64,000 nucleotides of DNA from Streptomyces sp. WAC 01529 (GTDB lineage: Bacteria > Actinomycetota > Actinomycetes > Streptomycetales > Streptomycetaceae): positions 2,801,001-2,865,000 of the forward strand of contig NZ_CP029617.1 of the NCBI RefSeq assembly GCF_003945545.1, read 5' to 3'. Under the pieces are notes generated by a model. The model saw only the letters and a program-made list of their open reading frames with translations. It had not been told where the DNA came from and ran no database searches. The position numbers were made by a program, and so were the translations under genes. Shown here piece by piece: positions 56,373 to 64,000 of this stretch (position 1 is the stretch's first letter; every line of letters begins with the position of its first letter).

Positions 56373-58112
56373 ATGACATCTACGTACTCCCCTGGTGTCC
56401 GAAAGGCGGAACCCCGCCCCACGGTCGACGCACCCCCAGGGCCCTGGCGGACCCGCGCCCGCCTGGGGCTCGCCCTCCTGCCCGCCCTGGTCATCGCCGT
56501 CGCCGGTTTCCAGCGGCGGTGGATGTCCGACGACGGGCACATCTACGTGCGGACGGTCCGCCAGGTCCTCGCGGGCAACGGGCCCGTCTTCAACCCCGGG
56601 GAGCGCGCCGAGTCGTCCACCGGGACCCTGTGGCAGTGGCTGCTCGTGGCGGCCGGTGCGCCGGGCGCGGACATCGCCACGGCGGCGATGTACGGCGGGC
56701 TGCTCCTGACCGCGGCCGGTTTCGCGCTCGCCGGGCTCGCGGCGCTCCGCCTGCACGGCGGGAGCGGCCGAGCGCACGGCGAGGGTGCCTTCCTGCTGCC
56801 CTGCGGTGCCCTGGTGCTGCTCGCGCTGCCGCCCGTCTGGGACTTCGCCACGTCCGGCCTGGAGACCGGGCTCGCCACCTGCTGGATCGCGGGCGCCTGG
56901 CTTGCGCTCGTCGCCCGGCCCCGCACCCTGGTGACCTGCGCGGTGCTCGGCCTCGGCCCCCTCGTGCGGCCGGACCTGGCGCTGGTGTCGGCGGTCTTCC
57001 TGGCCGCCCAGTGGATCGTGGCGCGCCCCTCGTGGCGCGGGGCCCTCGCGGGCGCCGGTGCCGCCGGGGCGCTCCCCCTCTCGTACGAGATCTTCCGCAT
57101 GGGCTACTACGGGCATCTGATGCCGCTGCCCGGCGTCACCAAGGAGGCCTCGCGGAGCCTGTGGGGGCGGGGGGCCGACTACCTCTGGGACTTCGCGGGG
57201 CCGTACGTGCTGTGGCTCCCGCTCCTGATGACCGTCGCGGCGGTCCTCGCCTCCGGCCCCGTGCGGGGGTGGGGGCGAGGGCGCGGCACCGGGGCCGCGT
57301 CCGCGATCGCTCCCGTGGCGGCCCCCGTGCTCGCGGGCGCCCTGTGCTGGCTCTACGTCATCAAGGTGGGCGGCGACTTCATGCACGGGCGGATGTTCCT
57401 GCCGGGGCTGCTGCTGATGCTGCTGCCCGTCTTCCTGGTGCCCGTCACGCGCGCGTGGACGATCGTCGCCGCCGGGGTCGCGGTGTGGGCGGTGGCGTGC
57501 GCGGCGGTGCTGCGGGTGCCGTACGAGGGGCGGATCGGGCCGGCCGGTGTCGCCGACGAACGGGGGGTCTACGTACAGCAGAACGCCGCCCCCCACCCCC
57601 TGCACCACGACTTCGCGGGGCAGCCGGGCAACAGGGCCTACGCCGCTCTCGTACGGAAGCGGGTGCGCGCGGGCGCGCCCACGCTGCTCCTCGCCCACAC
57701 CCCGGTGCCCGCGGCCCGGCCCGGCGTGACGGGGATCTACAACACGCTGGGCTTCAGCGGTTCCGTCATCCCGCTCTCCGGGGCGGCCCTGGACCCGATC
57801 GGGCTCGCCTATCCGCTGGCGGCGCACTCGGAGGGCTTCAACGGTCGGGTGGGCCACGACAAACGGCTCCCGGACGAGTGGATCGTCGCCGAGCGCGGTG
57901 TCGCCGACGGCCTGCCCCGGGGGCTCGACCCCGCCCGCGTCGACGCCGCCCGCCGCGCCCTGCGCTGCGAGCCGTTCGCCGAGCTGCGGGCGGCCACGCG
58001 GGCGCCGATGACGGCCGGGCGGTTCTGGCGGAATCTGACGGGGGCCGTGGAGCTGACCGCGTTCCGGTTCCCCAATGATCCGGTGCGGGCGGAGCGGGAG
58101 TTGTGCGGATAG
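56373..58112 (+). CDS. GT-C membrane glycosyltransferase, AftB-like
   Basis: 579 residues from ATG 56373. Around residue 45-75, WMSDDGHIYVRTVRQVLAGN and GPVFNPGERAESSTGTLWQW match the first extracellular loop of AftB-type arabinofuranosyltransferases, with the paired Asp of GT-C enzymes. About nine hydrophobic segments follow, then a soluble C-terminal region. AftB adds terminal arabinose in mycobacteria using a lipid-linked donor. Streptomyces lacks the mycobacterial arabinogalactan, so the sugar here is unknown. Confidence 0.75.
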   Translation: MTSTYSPGVRKAEPRPTVDAPPGPWRTRARLGLALLPALVIAVAGFQRRWMSDDGHIYVRTVRQVLAGNGPVFNPGERAESSTGTLWQWLLVAAGAPGADIATAAMYGGLLLTAAGFALAGLAALRLHGGSGRAHGEGAFLLPCGALVLLALPPVWDFATSGLETGLATCWIAGAWLALVARPRTLVTCAVLGLGPLVRPDLALVSAVFLAAQWIVARPSWRGALAGAGAAGALPLSYEIFRMGYYGHLMPLPGVTKEASRSLWGRGADYLWDFAGPYVLWLPLLMTVAAVLASGPVRGWGRGRGTGAASAIAPVAAPVLAGALCWLYVIKVGGDFMHGRMFLPGLLLMLLPVFLVPVTRAWTIVAAGVAVWAVACAAVLRVPYEGRIGPAGVADERGVYVQQNAAPHPLHHDFAGQPGNRAYAALVRKRVRAGAPTLLLAHTPVPAARPGVTGIYNTLGFSGSVIPLSGAALDPIGLAYPLAAHSEGFNGRVGHDKRLPDEWIVAERGVADGLPRGLDPARVDAARRALRCEPFAELRAATRAPMTAGRFWRNLTGAVELTAFRFPNDPVRAERELCG

Positions 58113-58170
58113 CGGGGGCCGGCGGCGCCGGTGACGGCGGAGCGCGGTCACCGAGCGCTACGCTCGCGGA

Positions 58171-58530
58171 ATGACCTTGGAATGGGAGCAGGTTGTCATC
58201 GACGCGACGGACCCCGAGGCGCTGGGGCGCTGGTGGGCCGAGGCCCTCGGCTGGACGGTGGTCGAGAGCTCCGACGACGAGTATGAGATCAGGCCGGAGC
58301 CGGGCCGCCTTCCGAGCCTGCTCTTCGGGCGGTCGCCGGAGAAGAAGACCGAGGTGAAGAACCGCGTCCACCTGGACTTCCGCCCGGACGACCGGGACGC
58401 CGAGGTCGCCCGCCTCCTGGCCCACGGGGCCCGGCACGCCGACGTCGGCCAGAGCGGCGACGAACCGTGGGTCGTACTGCTCGACCCGGAGGGCAACGAG
58501 TTCTGCGTGCTCGGCCCGCGCCACGGCTGA
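58171..58530 (+). CDS. VOC-family (glyoxalase-like) protein
   Basis: 119 residues. VVIDATDPEALGRWWAEALG at 8-27, NRVHLDFRPDD near 64 and LDPEGNEFCVLG near 105 are the two beta-alpha-beta-beta-beta halves of a VOC domain, with the usual His and Glu positions. These proteins may be metalloenzymes or binding proteins; the substrate is unknown. Confidence 0.85.
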   Translation: MTLEWEQVVIDATDPEALGRWWAEALGWTVVESSDDEYEIRPEPGRLPSLLFGRSPEKKTEVKNRVHLDFRPDDRDAEVARLLAHGARHADVGQSGDEPWVVLLDPEGNEFCVLGPRHG

Positions 58531-58606
58531 GGCCCGCGCCATGGCTGAAGGCCGCGCCACGGCTGAGGCCCTCGCCGGGCTGAAGGCGCCCCTCAGCCCC
58601 AGCCCC

Positions 58607-59470
58607 TCAGCTCACCACGTCCTTGCGCGCGAAGCCCCGGAACGCCAGCGCGAAAAGCACCAGCGCGTACGTCAGCGAGACCGCCGCCCCCTGGATCATG
58701 CCGCCCCACTCGGGGCGCGGCTGGATGAGGTCCGCCCAGGCGAACTGCCAGTGCGCGGGGAGGAAGTCGCGCCAGTGACCGAGCGCGGTGACCGCGTCCA
58801 GGACGTTGCCGACGATGGTGAGGCCGACCGCGCCGCCGACCGCGCCGAGCGGCGCGTCGGTCTTCGTCGACAGCCAGAACGCGAGGCCCGCGGTGACCAG
58901 CTGGGAGACGAAGACGTACGCGACGGCGATCAGCAGGCGGCGCGCCGCCGTGCCCGCGGGCAGCACGCCGCCGGTGGGGATCTCCAGCGGCCCCCAGCCG
59001 TACGCCACCGTGCCGACCGCGAGCGCGACCAGCGGGAGCAGCACCATGGCGGCGGCGCTGAGGCCGAGCGCCACGGCGAGCTTGGACCAGAGCAGGCGGG
59101 CCCGCGGCACGGGAGCCGCAAGCAGATAGCGCAGTGACGACCAGCTCGCCTCGGAGGCGACCGTGTCCCCGCAGAAGAGCGCGACGGGGATGACGAGGAG
59201 GAAGCCCGCCGACACGAACAGGCAGGTCGCCGCGAAGTTCGCCGCGGACGCCGTGGCCGTATCCATCAGGGTCACCTCGGCGCTGCGCCCGCCCGGCGAA
59301 CCGGCGACGGCGAACGCGGTGACGAGGACGAGGGGCAGCAGCGCCATGATGCCGCCCATCACGAGCGTGCGGCGCCGCTTCAGCTGGCGGACCGCCTCGA
59401 CCCGCAGCGGCAGCGTGTGTCCGGCGCGGTAGCCGGGCGCCGTGGGGCGCTCCAGGGTGGGGGCGCTCAT
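58607..59470 (-). CDS. ABC transporter permease (ABC-2 type)
   Basis: 287 residues from ATG at 59468-59470. Six hydrophobic segments, including LVMGGIMALLPLVLVTAFAV, FLLVIPVALFCGDTVASE (the usual ABC-2 motif near 95) and a C-terminal VSLTYALVLFALAFRGF. It overlaps by 4 bp the upstream gene for the hydrolase-ATPase fusion, which supplies the ATPase. Export or a role in membrane biogenesis is likely; the substrate is unknown. Confidence 0.88.
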   Translation of the reverse strand: MSAPTLERPTAPGYRAGHTLPLRVEAVRQLKRRRTLVMGGIMALLPLVLVTAFAVAGSPGGRSAEVTLMDTATASAANFAATCLFVSAGFLLVIPVALFCGDTVASEASWSSLRYLLAAPVPRARLLWSKLAVALGLSAAAMVLLPLVALAVGTVAYGWGPLEIPTGGVLPAGTAARRLLIAVAYVFVSQLVTAGLAFWLSTKTDAPLGAVGGAVGLTIVGNVLDAVTALGHWRDFLPAHWQFAWADLIQPRPEWGGMIQGAAVSLTYALVLFALAFRGFARKDVVS

Positions 59471-62130
59471 GCGGTGCCTCCGATCAGGGTGAGGAACGCG
59501 TCTTCGAGGCGGCGGTGCGGGCCCATCGACTCCACGGGCACGTCCAGGCGCACCAGTTCGGGCAGGAGCCGGGCGCCGCTCGCGCTCTCCGTGCCGTCCA
59601 GGCGGATCAGGAGGCCGTCGTCGACGCGGACCGCGGAGGCGACGCCGGGCAGCGCGGCGATCTTGTCGAGCAGCGGGTCCGAGACGGCCGCCGCGAGCCC
59701 GACGAGGAGCGTGTCCCCGGAGCCGATGATCTCGGCGACCGGCCCGGCCTGGACGAGGCGGCCGCGGTCCATGACGACCAGGTGCGTGCAGGACTGCTCG
59801 ACCTCGGCGAGGAGGTGGCTGGAGACGATGACCGTGCGCCCGCCGCGCGCGTAGCGGATCATGACCTCTCGCATCTCGCGGATCTGCGGCGGGTCGAGGC
59901 CGTTCGTCGGCTCGTCGAGGATCAGCAGGTCCGGCAGGCCGAGCATGGCCTGGGCGATGGCCAGGCGCTGGCGCATGCCCTGCGAGTACGTCCGCACGGA
60001 CCGGGCCAGGGCGTCGCCGAGCCCGGCGATCTCCAGTGCCTCGTCCATGTGGGCGTCGTCGGCGGGGCGGCCGGTCGCCTTCCAGTACAGCTCCAGGTTC
60101 TCCCGGCCGCTGAGGTGCGGCAGGAAACCGGCGCCCTCGACGAACGCGCCGACCCGGGAGAGGACGGGCGCGCCCGGCACGATCGCCTGGCCGAAGACGC
60201 GGATCTCGCCCGCGTCGGGCCGGATCAGGCCCATCAGCATGCGCAGGGTCGTCGTCTTGCCCGCGCCGTTCGGCCCCAGGAGGCCGAGCACCTGGCCCTT
60301 CTCGACGCGGAAGGAGACGTCACGGACCGCGTACCGGTCGCTGGACTTGGCGTACCGCTTGCTCAAGTCCGTGATCTGGAGCGGCACTTCGGCGAGGGCG
60401 GGGTCGGGTGCGGGCGCCGACGTGCGGCGGCGGCCGGTGAGGAGCAGGCCGAGCGCGACGACGGCACCGGCGACCGGCAGCCACCACACCCAGGAGGGCA
60501 GGGGCGCGGCGGCGGTCCGCACGCCGGGGGCGGTCGGCACCTTCAGGTCGCTCTTGAGCGAGACGGTGTACTCGGCGGGCTCTACCGGTGAGGCGTACCC
60601 GAGGTCGGTGGAGGCGATCACGAGGCGCAGGCGGTGGCCCTTCTGCACCTCGTGGTCGACGGCGGGCAGGCGCAGCTCGACGTCCTTGCCCTCCTTGGCG
60701 CCCTCGACCCTTACCGGCGCGACCAGTTGGGAGGGCAGGACCTGCTGCTTCCCGTCGGGACTGACGTCGTACACCTTCGTGAAGAGCACCGCGTCGTCGC
60801 GGGAGGACTTCACATGGGCCAGGACCGTCGGCGCCCCGGTGATCCGCAGGTCCTCGCCGAGCGGCTTCGAATCGAACTTGGCGTGCTGCCCGGGGATGTC
60901 AAGGGAGACGCCGACGCCGAGGGAGGAGAGCCGGGAGAGGCCCCTGCCGCCGAGGCCGGGGAGGGTGGAGACGGCGGGCGGGCTGGCGCCCGCGGGGTTG
61001 TCGAAGGTCTGCTCGCGGCCGGTGAGCGGGACCGCGCGCCGGCCGCTCTCCAGGCCGGGGTAGGTGTCGCCGCTCGCGCCCCGCAGTTGGGCGGCGCCGT
61101 CGGTGGAGTCGATGCCTCCGGTGCGGGTGACGCGGAACGCGGGGCCGGTGTCGGCGCTCTTGTCGCCCTTCAGATAGCGGTCGAACCAGGCGCCGACGCG
61201 CTTCTCGACACGCCCGCGCTCGGCCTCACGCTCGCCGCCGTCGTGGCCGCCCGCGATCCAGTCGACGGTGACGGGCGCGCCGTTGGCACGGACCGCGCGG
61301 GCGATGGCGTCGCCCTGGCCGAGCGGGAAGAGCGAGTCGGTCTGGCCCTGCGCGAGGTACGTCGGCACGTCGATGCGGTCGCCGACGGCCGCGGGGCTGC
61401 GCGCCGCGAGCAGCTCGCGCGCCTTCGCATCGGGCTCTCCGGCGACCGCGACCCGGTTGTACATGGCGCACAGCTGCTTCTCGAACTTCTCGCAGCCGCC
61501 GCCGGTGTTGATGAACGAGCCGGTCCACAGCTTCTTGAAGACGCCGTCGGGGAAGAGCGCGTCCGCGAGGTTCCAGTAGGTGATCTGCGGGGCGATCGCG
61601 TCGACCCGCCGGTCGTACCCCGCGGCGAGCAGCGACACCGCCCCGCCGTACGACGCCCCGGTGACGCCCACGCGCGGGTCGCCGTCCTTGTCGAGCCGCA
61701 CCTCGGGCCGCTCGGCCAGCCAGTCGATCAGCTTGGAGACGTCGGCGACCTCTGCCTTGGGGTCGTTGAGACCGATCTTGCCGGTGGACTTCCCGAAGCC
61801 GCGCGCGGACCAGGTCAGCACGGCATAGCCGTCCGCCGCCAGCTCCTCGGCCTGCTCGCGCACGTCCGCCTTGCTGCCGCCGAAGCCGTGGCCGATGAGG
61901 ACGGCGGGGCGCTTGGCGGCGGGGTCCCCCGCGGTGAAGTACGAGGTGTCGATCTTCGCGCCGTCGGCGTCGAGCGTGCCGTCGGCGCGGTGCACGGAGG
62001 GGCTGTCGTCGGCGGCGACCGCCGTCCAGGTGCCCGCACCCGCGAGCACCACGACGGCGGCCGCCGCGGCGAGCAGCCGTCGTGGCCCGCGCGGTCCGGG
62101 AAGCCTGGGCCTGGGCAGTCGTAGATCCAT
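59467..62130 (-). CDS. Fusion of secreted alpha/beta hydrolase (CocE/S15-like) and ABC ATPase
   Basis: 887 residues from ATG at 62128-62130. Residues 18-40 form an N-terminal membrane anchor. Residues 60-530 are an alpha/beta hydrolase with Ser160 (TGASYGG), Asp265 (GQTDSLF) and His296 (GGHDGG), followed by a beta-sandwich as in X-Pro dipeptidyl-peptidase-like enzymes. A second transmembrane helix (547-566) leads to an ABC ATPase with Walker A GPNGAGKTTT (619-628), signature YSQGMRQRLA and Walker B LLILDEPTNG. The hydrolase would face outside and the ATPase inside, pairing with the permease at 58607-59470. A longer upstream frame is rejected. Confidence 0.9.
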   Translation of the reverse strand: MDLRLPRPRLPGPRGPRRLLAAAAAVVVLAGAGTWTAVAADDSPSVHRADGTLDADGAKIDTSYFTAGDPAAKRPAVLIGHGFGGSKADVREQAEELAADGYAVLTWSARGFGKSTGKIGLNDPKAEVADVSKLIDWLAERPEVRLDKDGDPRVGVTGASYGGAVSLLAAGYDRRVDAIAPQITYWNLADALFPDGVFKKLWTGSFINTGGGCEKFEKQLCAMYNRVAVAGEPDAKARELLAARSPAAVGDRIDVPTYLAQGQTDSLFPLGQGDAIARAVRANGAPVTVDWIAGGHDGGEREAERGRVEKRVGAWFDRYLKGDKSADTGPAFRVTRTGGIDSTDGAAQLRGASGDTYPGLESGRRAVPLTGREQTFDNPAGASPPAVSTLPGLGGRGLSRLSSLGVGVSLDIPGQHAKFDSKPLGEDLRITGAPTVLAHVKSSRDDAVLFTKVYDVSPDGKQQVLPSQLVAPVRVEGAKEGKDVELRLPAVDHEVQKGHRLRLVIASTDLGYASPVEPAEYTVSLKSDLKVPTAPGVRTAAAPLPSWVWWLPVAGAVVALGLLLTGRRRTSAPAPDPALAEVPLQITDLSKRYAKSSDRYAVRDVSFRVEKGQVLGLLGPNGAGKTTTLRMLMGLIRPDAGEIRVFGQAIVPGAPVLSRVGAFVEGAGFLPHLSGRENLELYWKATGRPADDAHMDEALEIAGLGDALARSVRTYSQGMRQRLAIAQAMLGLPDLLILDEPTNGLDPPQIREMREVMIRYARGGRTVIVSSHLLAEVEQSCTHLVVMDRGRLVQAGPVAEIIGSGDTLLVGLAAAVSDPLLDKIAALPGVASAVRVDDGLLIRLDGTESASGARLLPELVRLDVPVESMGPHRRLEDAFLTLIGGTA

Positions 62131-62239
62131 GCGTCCACCGTACGGGCGGCCACCGACAACCGTGGCAGCCGCCGGTCTGAACTGTCCCGCATCCCCGGGG
62201 AGTAGACTCCGCGCCCCGCGTACCGCGATCGTGGTACGC

Positions 62240-62710
62240 ATGGAGAACAGGCCCGCGTCAGAGAACAGGCCCCCGGCTGAGAGCAGGCCCCCGGCGGAGA
62301 TCCGGCCCGCGACGACCGTCGCCGAGGTGGCCGCCGCCGGGCACCTCTTCGACGGCCCCGTCCGCCCCGAGGCGGCCCGCCGCTTCCTGGACACCCCCGG
62401 CCACCACCTCCTGCTCGCGTACGGGCAGGACGGCGGCGCCCCCATCGGCTTCATCAGCGGCGTCGAGACGGTCCACCCCGACAAGGGCGCGGAGATGTTC
62501 CTCTACGAACTCGGCGTGGACGAGCGCTTCCGCCGCCGCGGGGCGGGCCGCGCGCTGGTCCAGGCGCTGGCCGCGCTCGCGCGGGAGCGGGGCTGTCACG
62601 GCATGTGGGTCGGCGTGGACACGGACAACGAGGCGGCGCTCGCGACGTACCGGGGCGCGGGCGGCAAGGACGAGGGGCGGTTCGCGTCGGTCGGGTGGGA
62701 GTTCGGCTAG
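62240..62710 (+). CDS. GNAT acetyltransferase, AAC(3)-I-like
   Basis: 156 residues from ATG 62240 (GTG 62231 possible). A short RPPAE repeat leader (about 1-25) is followed by a GNAT domain with the acetyl-CoA motif RFRRRGAGRALVQAL near 95-109 and VDTDNEAALATYRGAGG near 130. Overall layout is like the AAC(3)-I aminoglycoside acetyltransferases, which work on gentamicin-type substrates, but the true substrate is unknown. It diverges from the hydrolase-ATPase gene. Confidence 0.8.
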   Translation: MENRPASENRPPAESRPPAEIRPATTVAEVAAAGHLFDGPVRPEAARRFLDTPGHHLLLAYGQDGGAPIGFISGVETVHPDKGAEMFLYELGVDERFRRRGAGRALVQALAALARERGCHGMWVGVDTDNEAALATYRGAGGKDEGRFASVGWEFG

Positions 62711-62750
62711 CCGAGGCACACCGCGTCAGGGGTGAACCTAGGCTGCACCT

Positions 62751-63977
62751 ATGACATCTCAGGCCACACCCCCCATCTCCGGGGCCTCTCTCGCCACCGG
62801 CCAGCGCTCGCTCGGGGACCCGTCCGTCCGTTTCCCCCTGTGGCCGCCGCTCACCGCGGGCTGCCCGGTGACCAGCACCGAGAGCGTGTCGTACCCCGTC
62901 GAGGTCGACTACGCGTACGACAAGGTCCCCACCGGTCTCTTCACCGCGGCACCCGGGCAGCCGCGCGGCCACGAACGCTGGGCCCCGCTCCTGCCGCCAC
63001 TGCACGCCCCCGGCCTCGGCGAGGGCGGCACGCCGCTGGTGCCGCTCGGCGAGGGGCTGTGGATCAAGGACGAGTCCCGCAACCCCACGTGGAGCCACAA
63101 GGACCGCATCAACCGCGTCACGGTCAGCGCGGCGGTCGGCGCGGGCGCGGAGGGCATCGTGGTCGCCTCGTCCGGTAACCACGGCGCCTCCGCGGCGGCG
63201 TACGCGGCGCGGGCGGGCCTGCGCTGCGTGGTGATCGGCTCGGCGGGGACGCCGCCCGCGGTCGACGCGTTCCTGCGGGCGTACGGGGCCGTGGTGCTGC
63301 CGGTGCCCGAGAGCGCGCGGTGGCCGCTGCTGCGGCGGATCGTGGAGCGGTTCGGCTACCACCCCGTCAGCAATGTGACGCCCACGCACACCGGGCACGC
63401 GTTCGGGCCCGAGGGCTACAAGACCCTCGCCTACGAGATCTACACCGAACTCGGCGTCCCCGGGGCGGTGTTCCTGCCCACCGGCTACGGCGAACTGCTC
63501 TTCGGCGTCTGGAAGGGCTTCGCGGAACTGGTCGCCCTCGGCCTCGCCGACCGGGTGCCCCGCATGTTCTCCTGCGAGCCCTCGACGGGGGGCCCGCTGG
63601 CCGCGGCGCTGCGGGACGGGGTCCCGGCGACGCGGGTCCCGGTCGGTGCGACCGCGGCGTACGCGATCAGCTCGGCGGTCGGCGGCTACCGCGGGGTCGT
63701 CGCCGTGCGGGAGAGCGGGGGCGGGGCGCTGCTCGTCTCCGACGCGGAGATGGAGGCGGCGAGGGCGGAGCTGGCGCGGGCGGGGCTCTGGGCGGAGCTG
63801 TCGGCCGCCGCGGGCCTCGCGGGGTTCCGCCGGCGCGGGGACGCGGCGCTGGACGGGCCCGTGGTGTGCGTGTCCACGTCCAGCGGGTTCAAGGACCGCG
63901 ACCTGCTCTCCGCCGAGGGCTCGGCGGAGCTGGATCCGGAGGACTGGGCGGAGGTGGAGCGGCGGATCAGGGCCTGA
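62751..63977 (+). CDS. Threonine-synthase-like PLP-dependent enzyme
   Basis: 408 residues from ATG 62751. The PLP lysine is Lys117 in DESRNPTWSHKDR, and SSGNHGASAAAYAARAG at about 140-156 is the phosphate/substrate loop of fold-type II enzymes. PTGYGELLFGVWKGF near 246 and a C-terminal VCVSTSSGFKD complete the family pattern. Threonine synthase converts phosphohomoserine to threonine; a second, divergent function such as diaminopropionate or cysteate chemistry is possible. Full length, followed by 23 bp to the window end. Confidence 0.8.
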   Translation: MTSQATPPISGASLATGQRSLGDPSVRFPLWPPLTAGCPVTSTESVSYPVEVDYAYDKVPTGLFTAAPGQPRGHERWAPLLPPLHAPGLGEGGTPLVPLGEGLWIKDESRNPTWSHKDRINRVTVSAAVGAGAEGIVVASSGNHGASAAAYAARAGLRCVVIGSAGTPPAVDAFLRAYGAVVLPVPESARWPLLRRIVERFGYHPVSNVTPTHTGHAFGPEGYKTLAYEIYTELGVPGAVFLPTGYGELLFGVWKGFAELVALGLADRVPRMFSCEPSTGGPLAAALRDGVPATRVPVGATAAYAISSAVGGYRGVVAVRESGGGALLVSDAEMEAARAELARAGLWAELSAAAGLAGFRRRGDAALDGPVVCVSTSSGFKDRDLLSAEGSAELDPEDWAEVERRIRA

Positions 63978-64000
63978 GGGGCTCCTTTCCCGCCGCCTCC

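Overview
The window comes from a high-GC actinomycete, almost certainly a Streptomyces: GC is very high throughout, GTG/TTG starts are frequent, coding is dense with ATGA/GTGA start-stop overlaps, and the chromosomal genes on the right are typical of that genus. Positions 1 to about 48,739 are most of an integrated siphovirus-type prophage. Its left end, with attL and the integrase, lies outside the window. Positions 48,740 to 64,000 are host chromosome.

Prophage layout, left to right. (1) 1-1.8 kb: immunity/switch region with a leftward regulator, a rightward HTH gene and an operator-flanked promoter between them. (2) 1.9-13.9 kb: a tightly overlapping early operon. It holds a RecB-like nuclease, a phiC31 Gp3-like recombination directionality factor, a DnaQ-like exonuclease, a RuvC-like resolvase, a small DNA cytosine methyltransferase, a replication-initiator-like gene with a probable helicase-loader partner, and many small unknown genes. 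(3) 14.0-18.8 kb: a leftward Phd/YefM-like orphan antitoxin diverging from a Cys-motif gene, then a run of membrane proteins resembling those of actinomycete integrative elements, then a cluster of phased TCTACC repeats and two small genes. (4) 18.8-20.9 kb: a gene-poor packaging/origin-like region with an HNH nuclease and a stand-alone primase-polymerase domain protein. (5) 20.9-41.7 kb: late structural genes in the order terminase small and large, portal, MuF-like, scaffold, decoration, major capsid, head-tail connectors, major tail protein, frameshifted tail chaperones, tape measure, Dit, tail proteins, beta-helix fibre. (6) 41.7-44.6 kb: lysis genes (CHAP/LysM endolysin, holin, a coiled-coil membrane protein and a collagen-like membrane protein), closed by a terminator. 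(7) 44.7-48.1 kb: a cargo block with an HTH-TPR regulator and four unknown genes. (8) 48.69-48.74 kb: attR, which is the 3' part of a tRNA-Arg(UCU) gene ending in CCA.

Host chromosome, left to right: a GT-B/CDP-glycerol-transferase-like protein, a STAND (NB-ARC) ATPase with TPRs, a lipoprotein, a long-chain acyl-CoA synthetase, an AftB-like GT-C membrane glycosyltransferase, a VOC protein, an ABC permease, a fusion of a secreted alpha/beta hydrolase with an ABC ATPase, a GNAT acetyltransferase, and a threonine-synthase-like PLP enzyme.

The observations most worth following up are: two candidate origin-like elements, namely a helically phased hexamer array and a diverged copy of the initiator-gene linker placed between genes; the membrane-protein cluster inside a phage; the pairing of a Gp3-type directionality factor with a tRNA attachment site; and a tail-chaperone frameshift window that lacks a canonical slippery heptamer. 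All family assignments come from reading motifs by eye; no database search was run.
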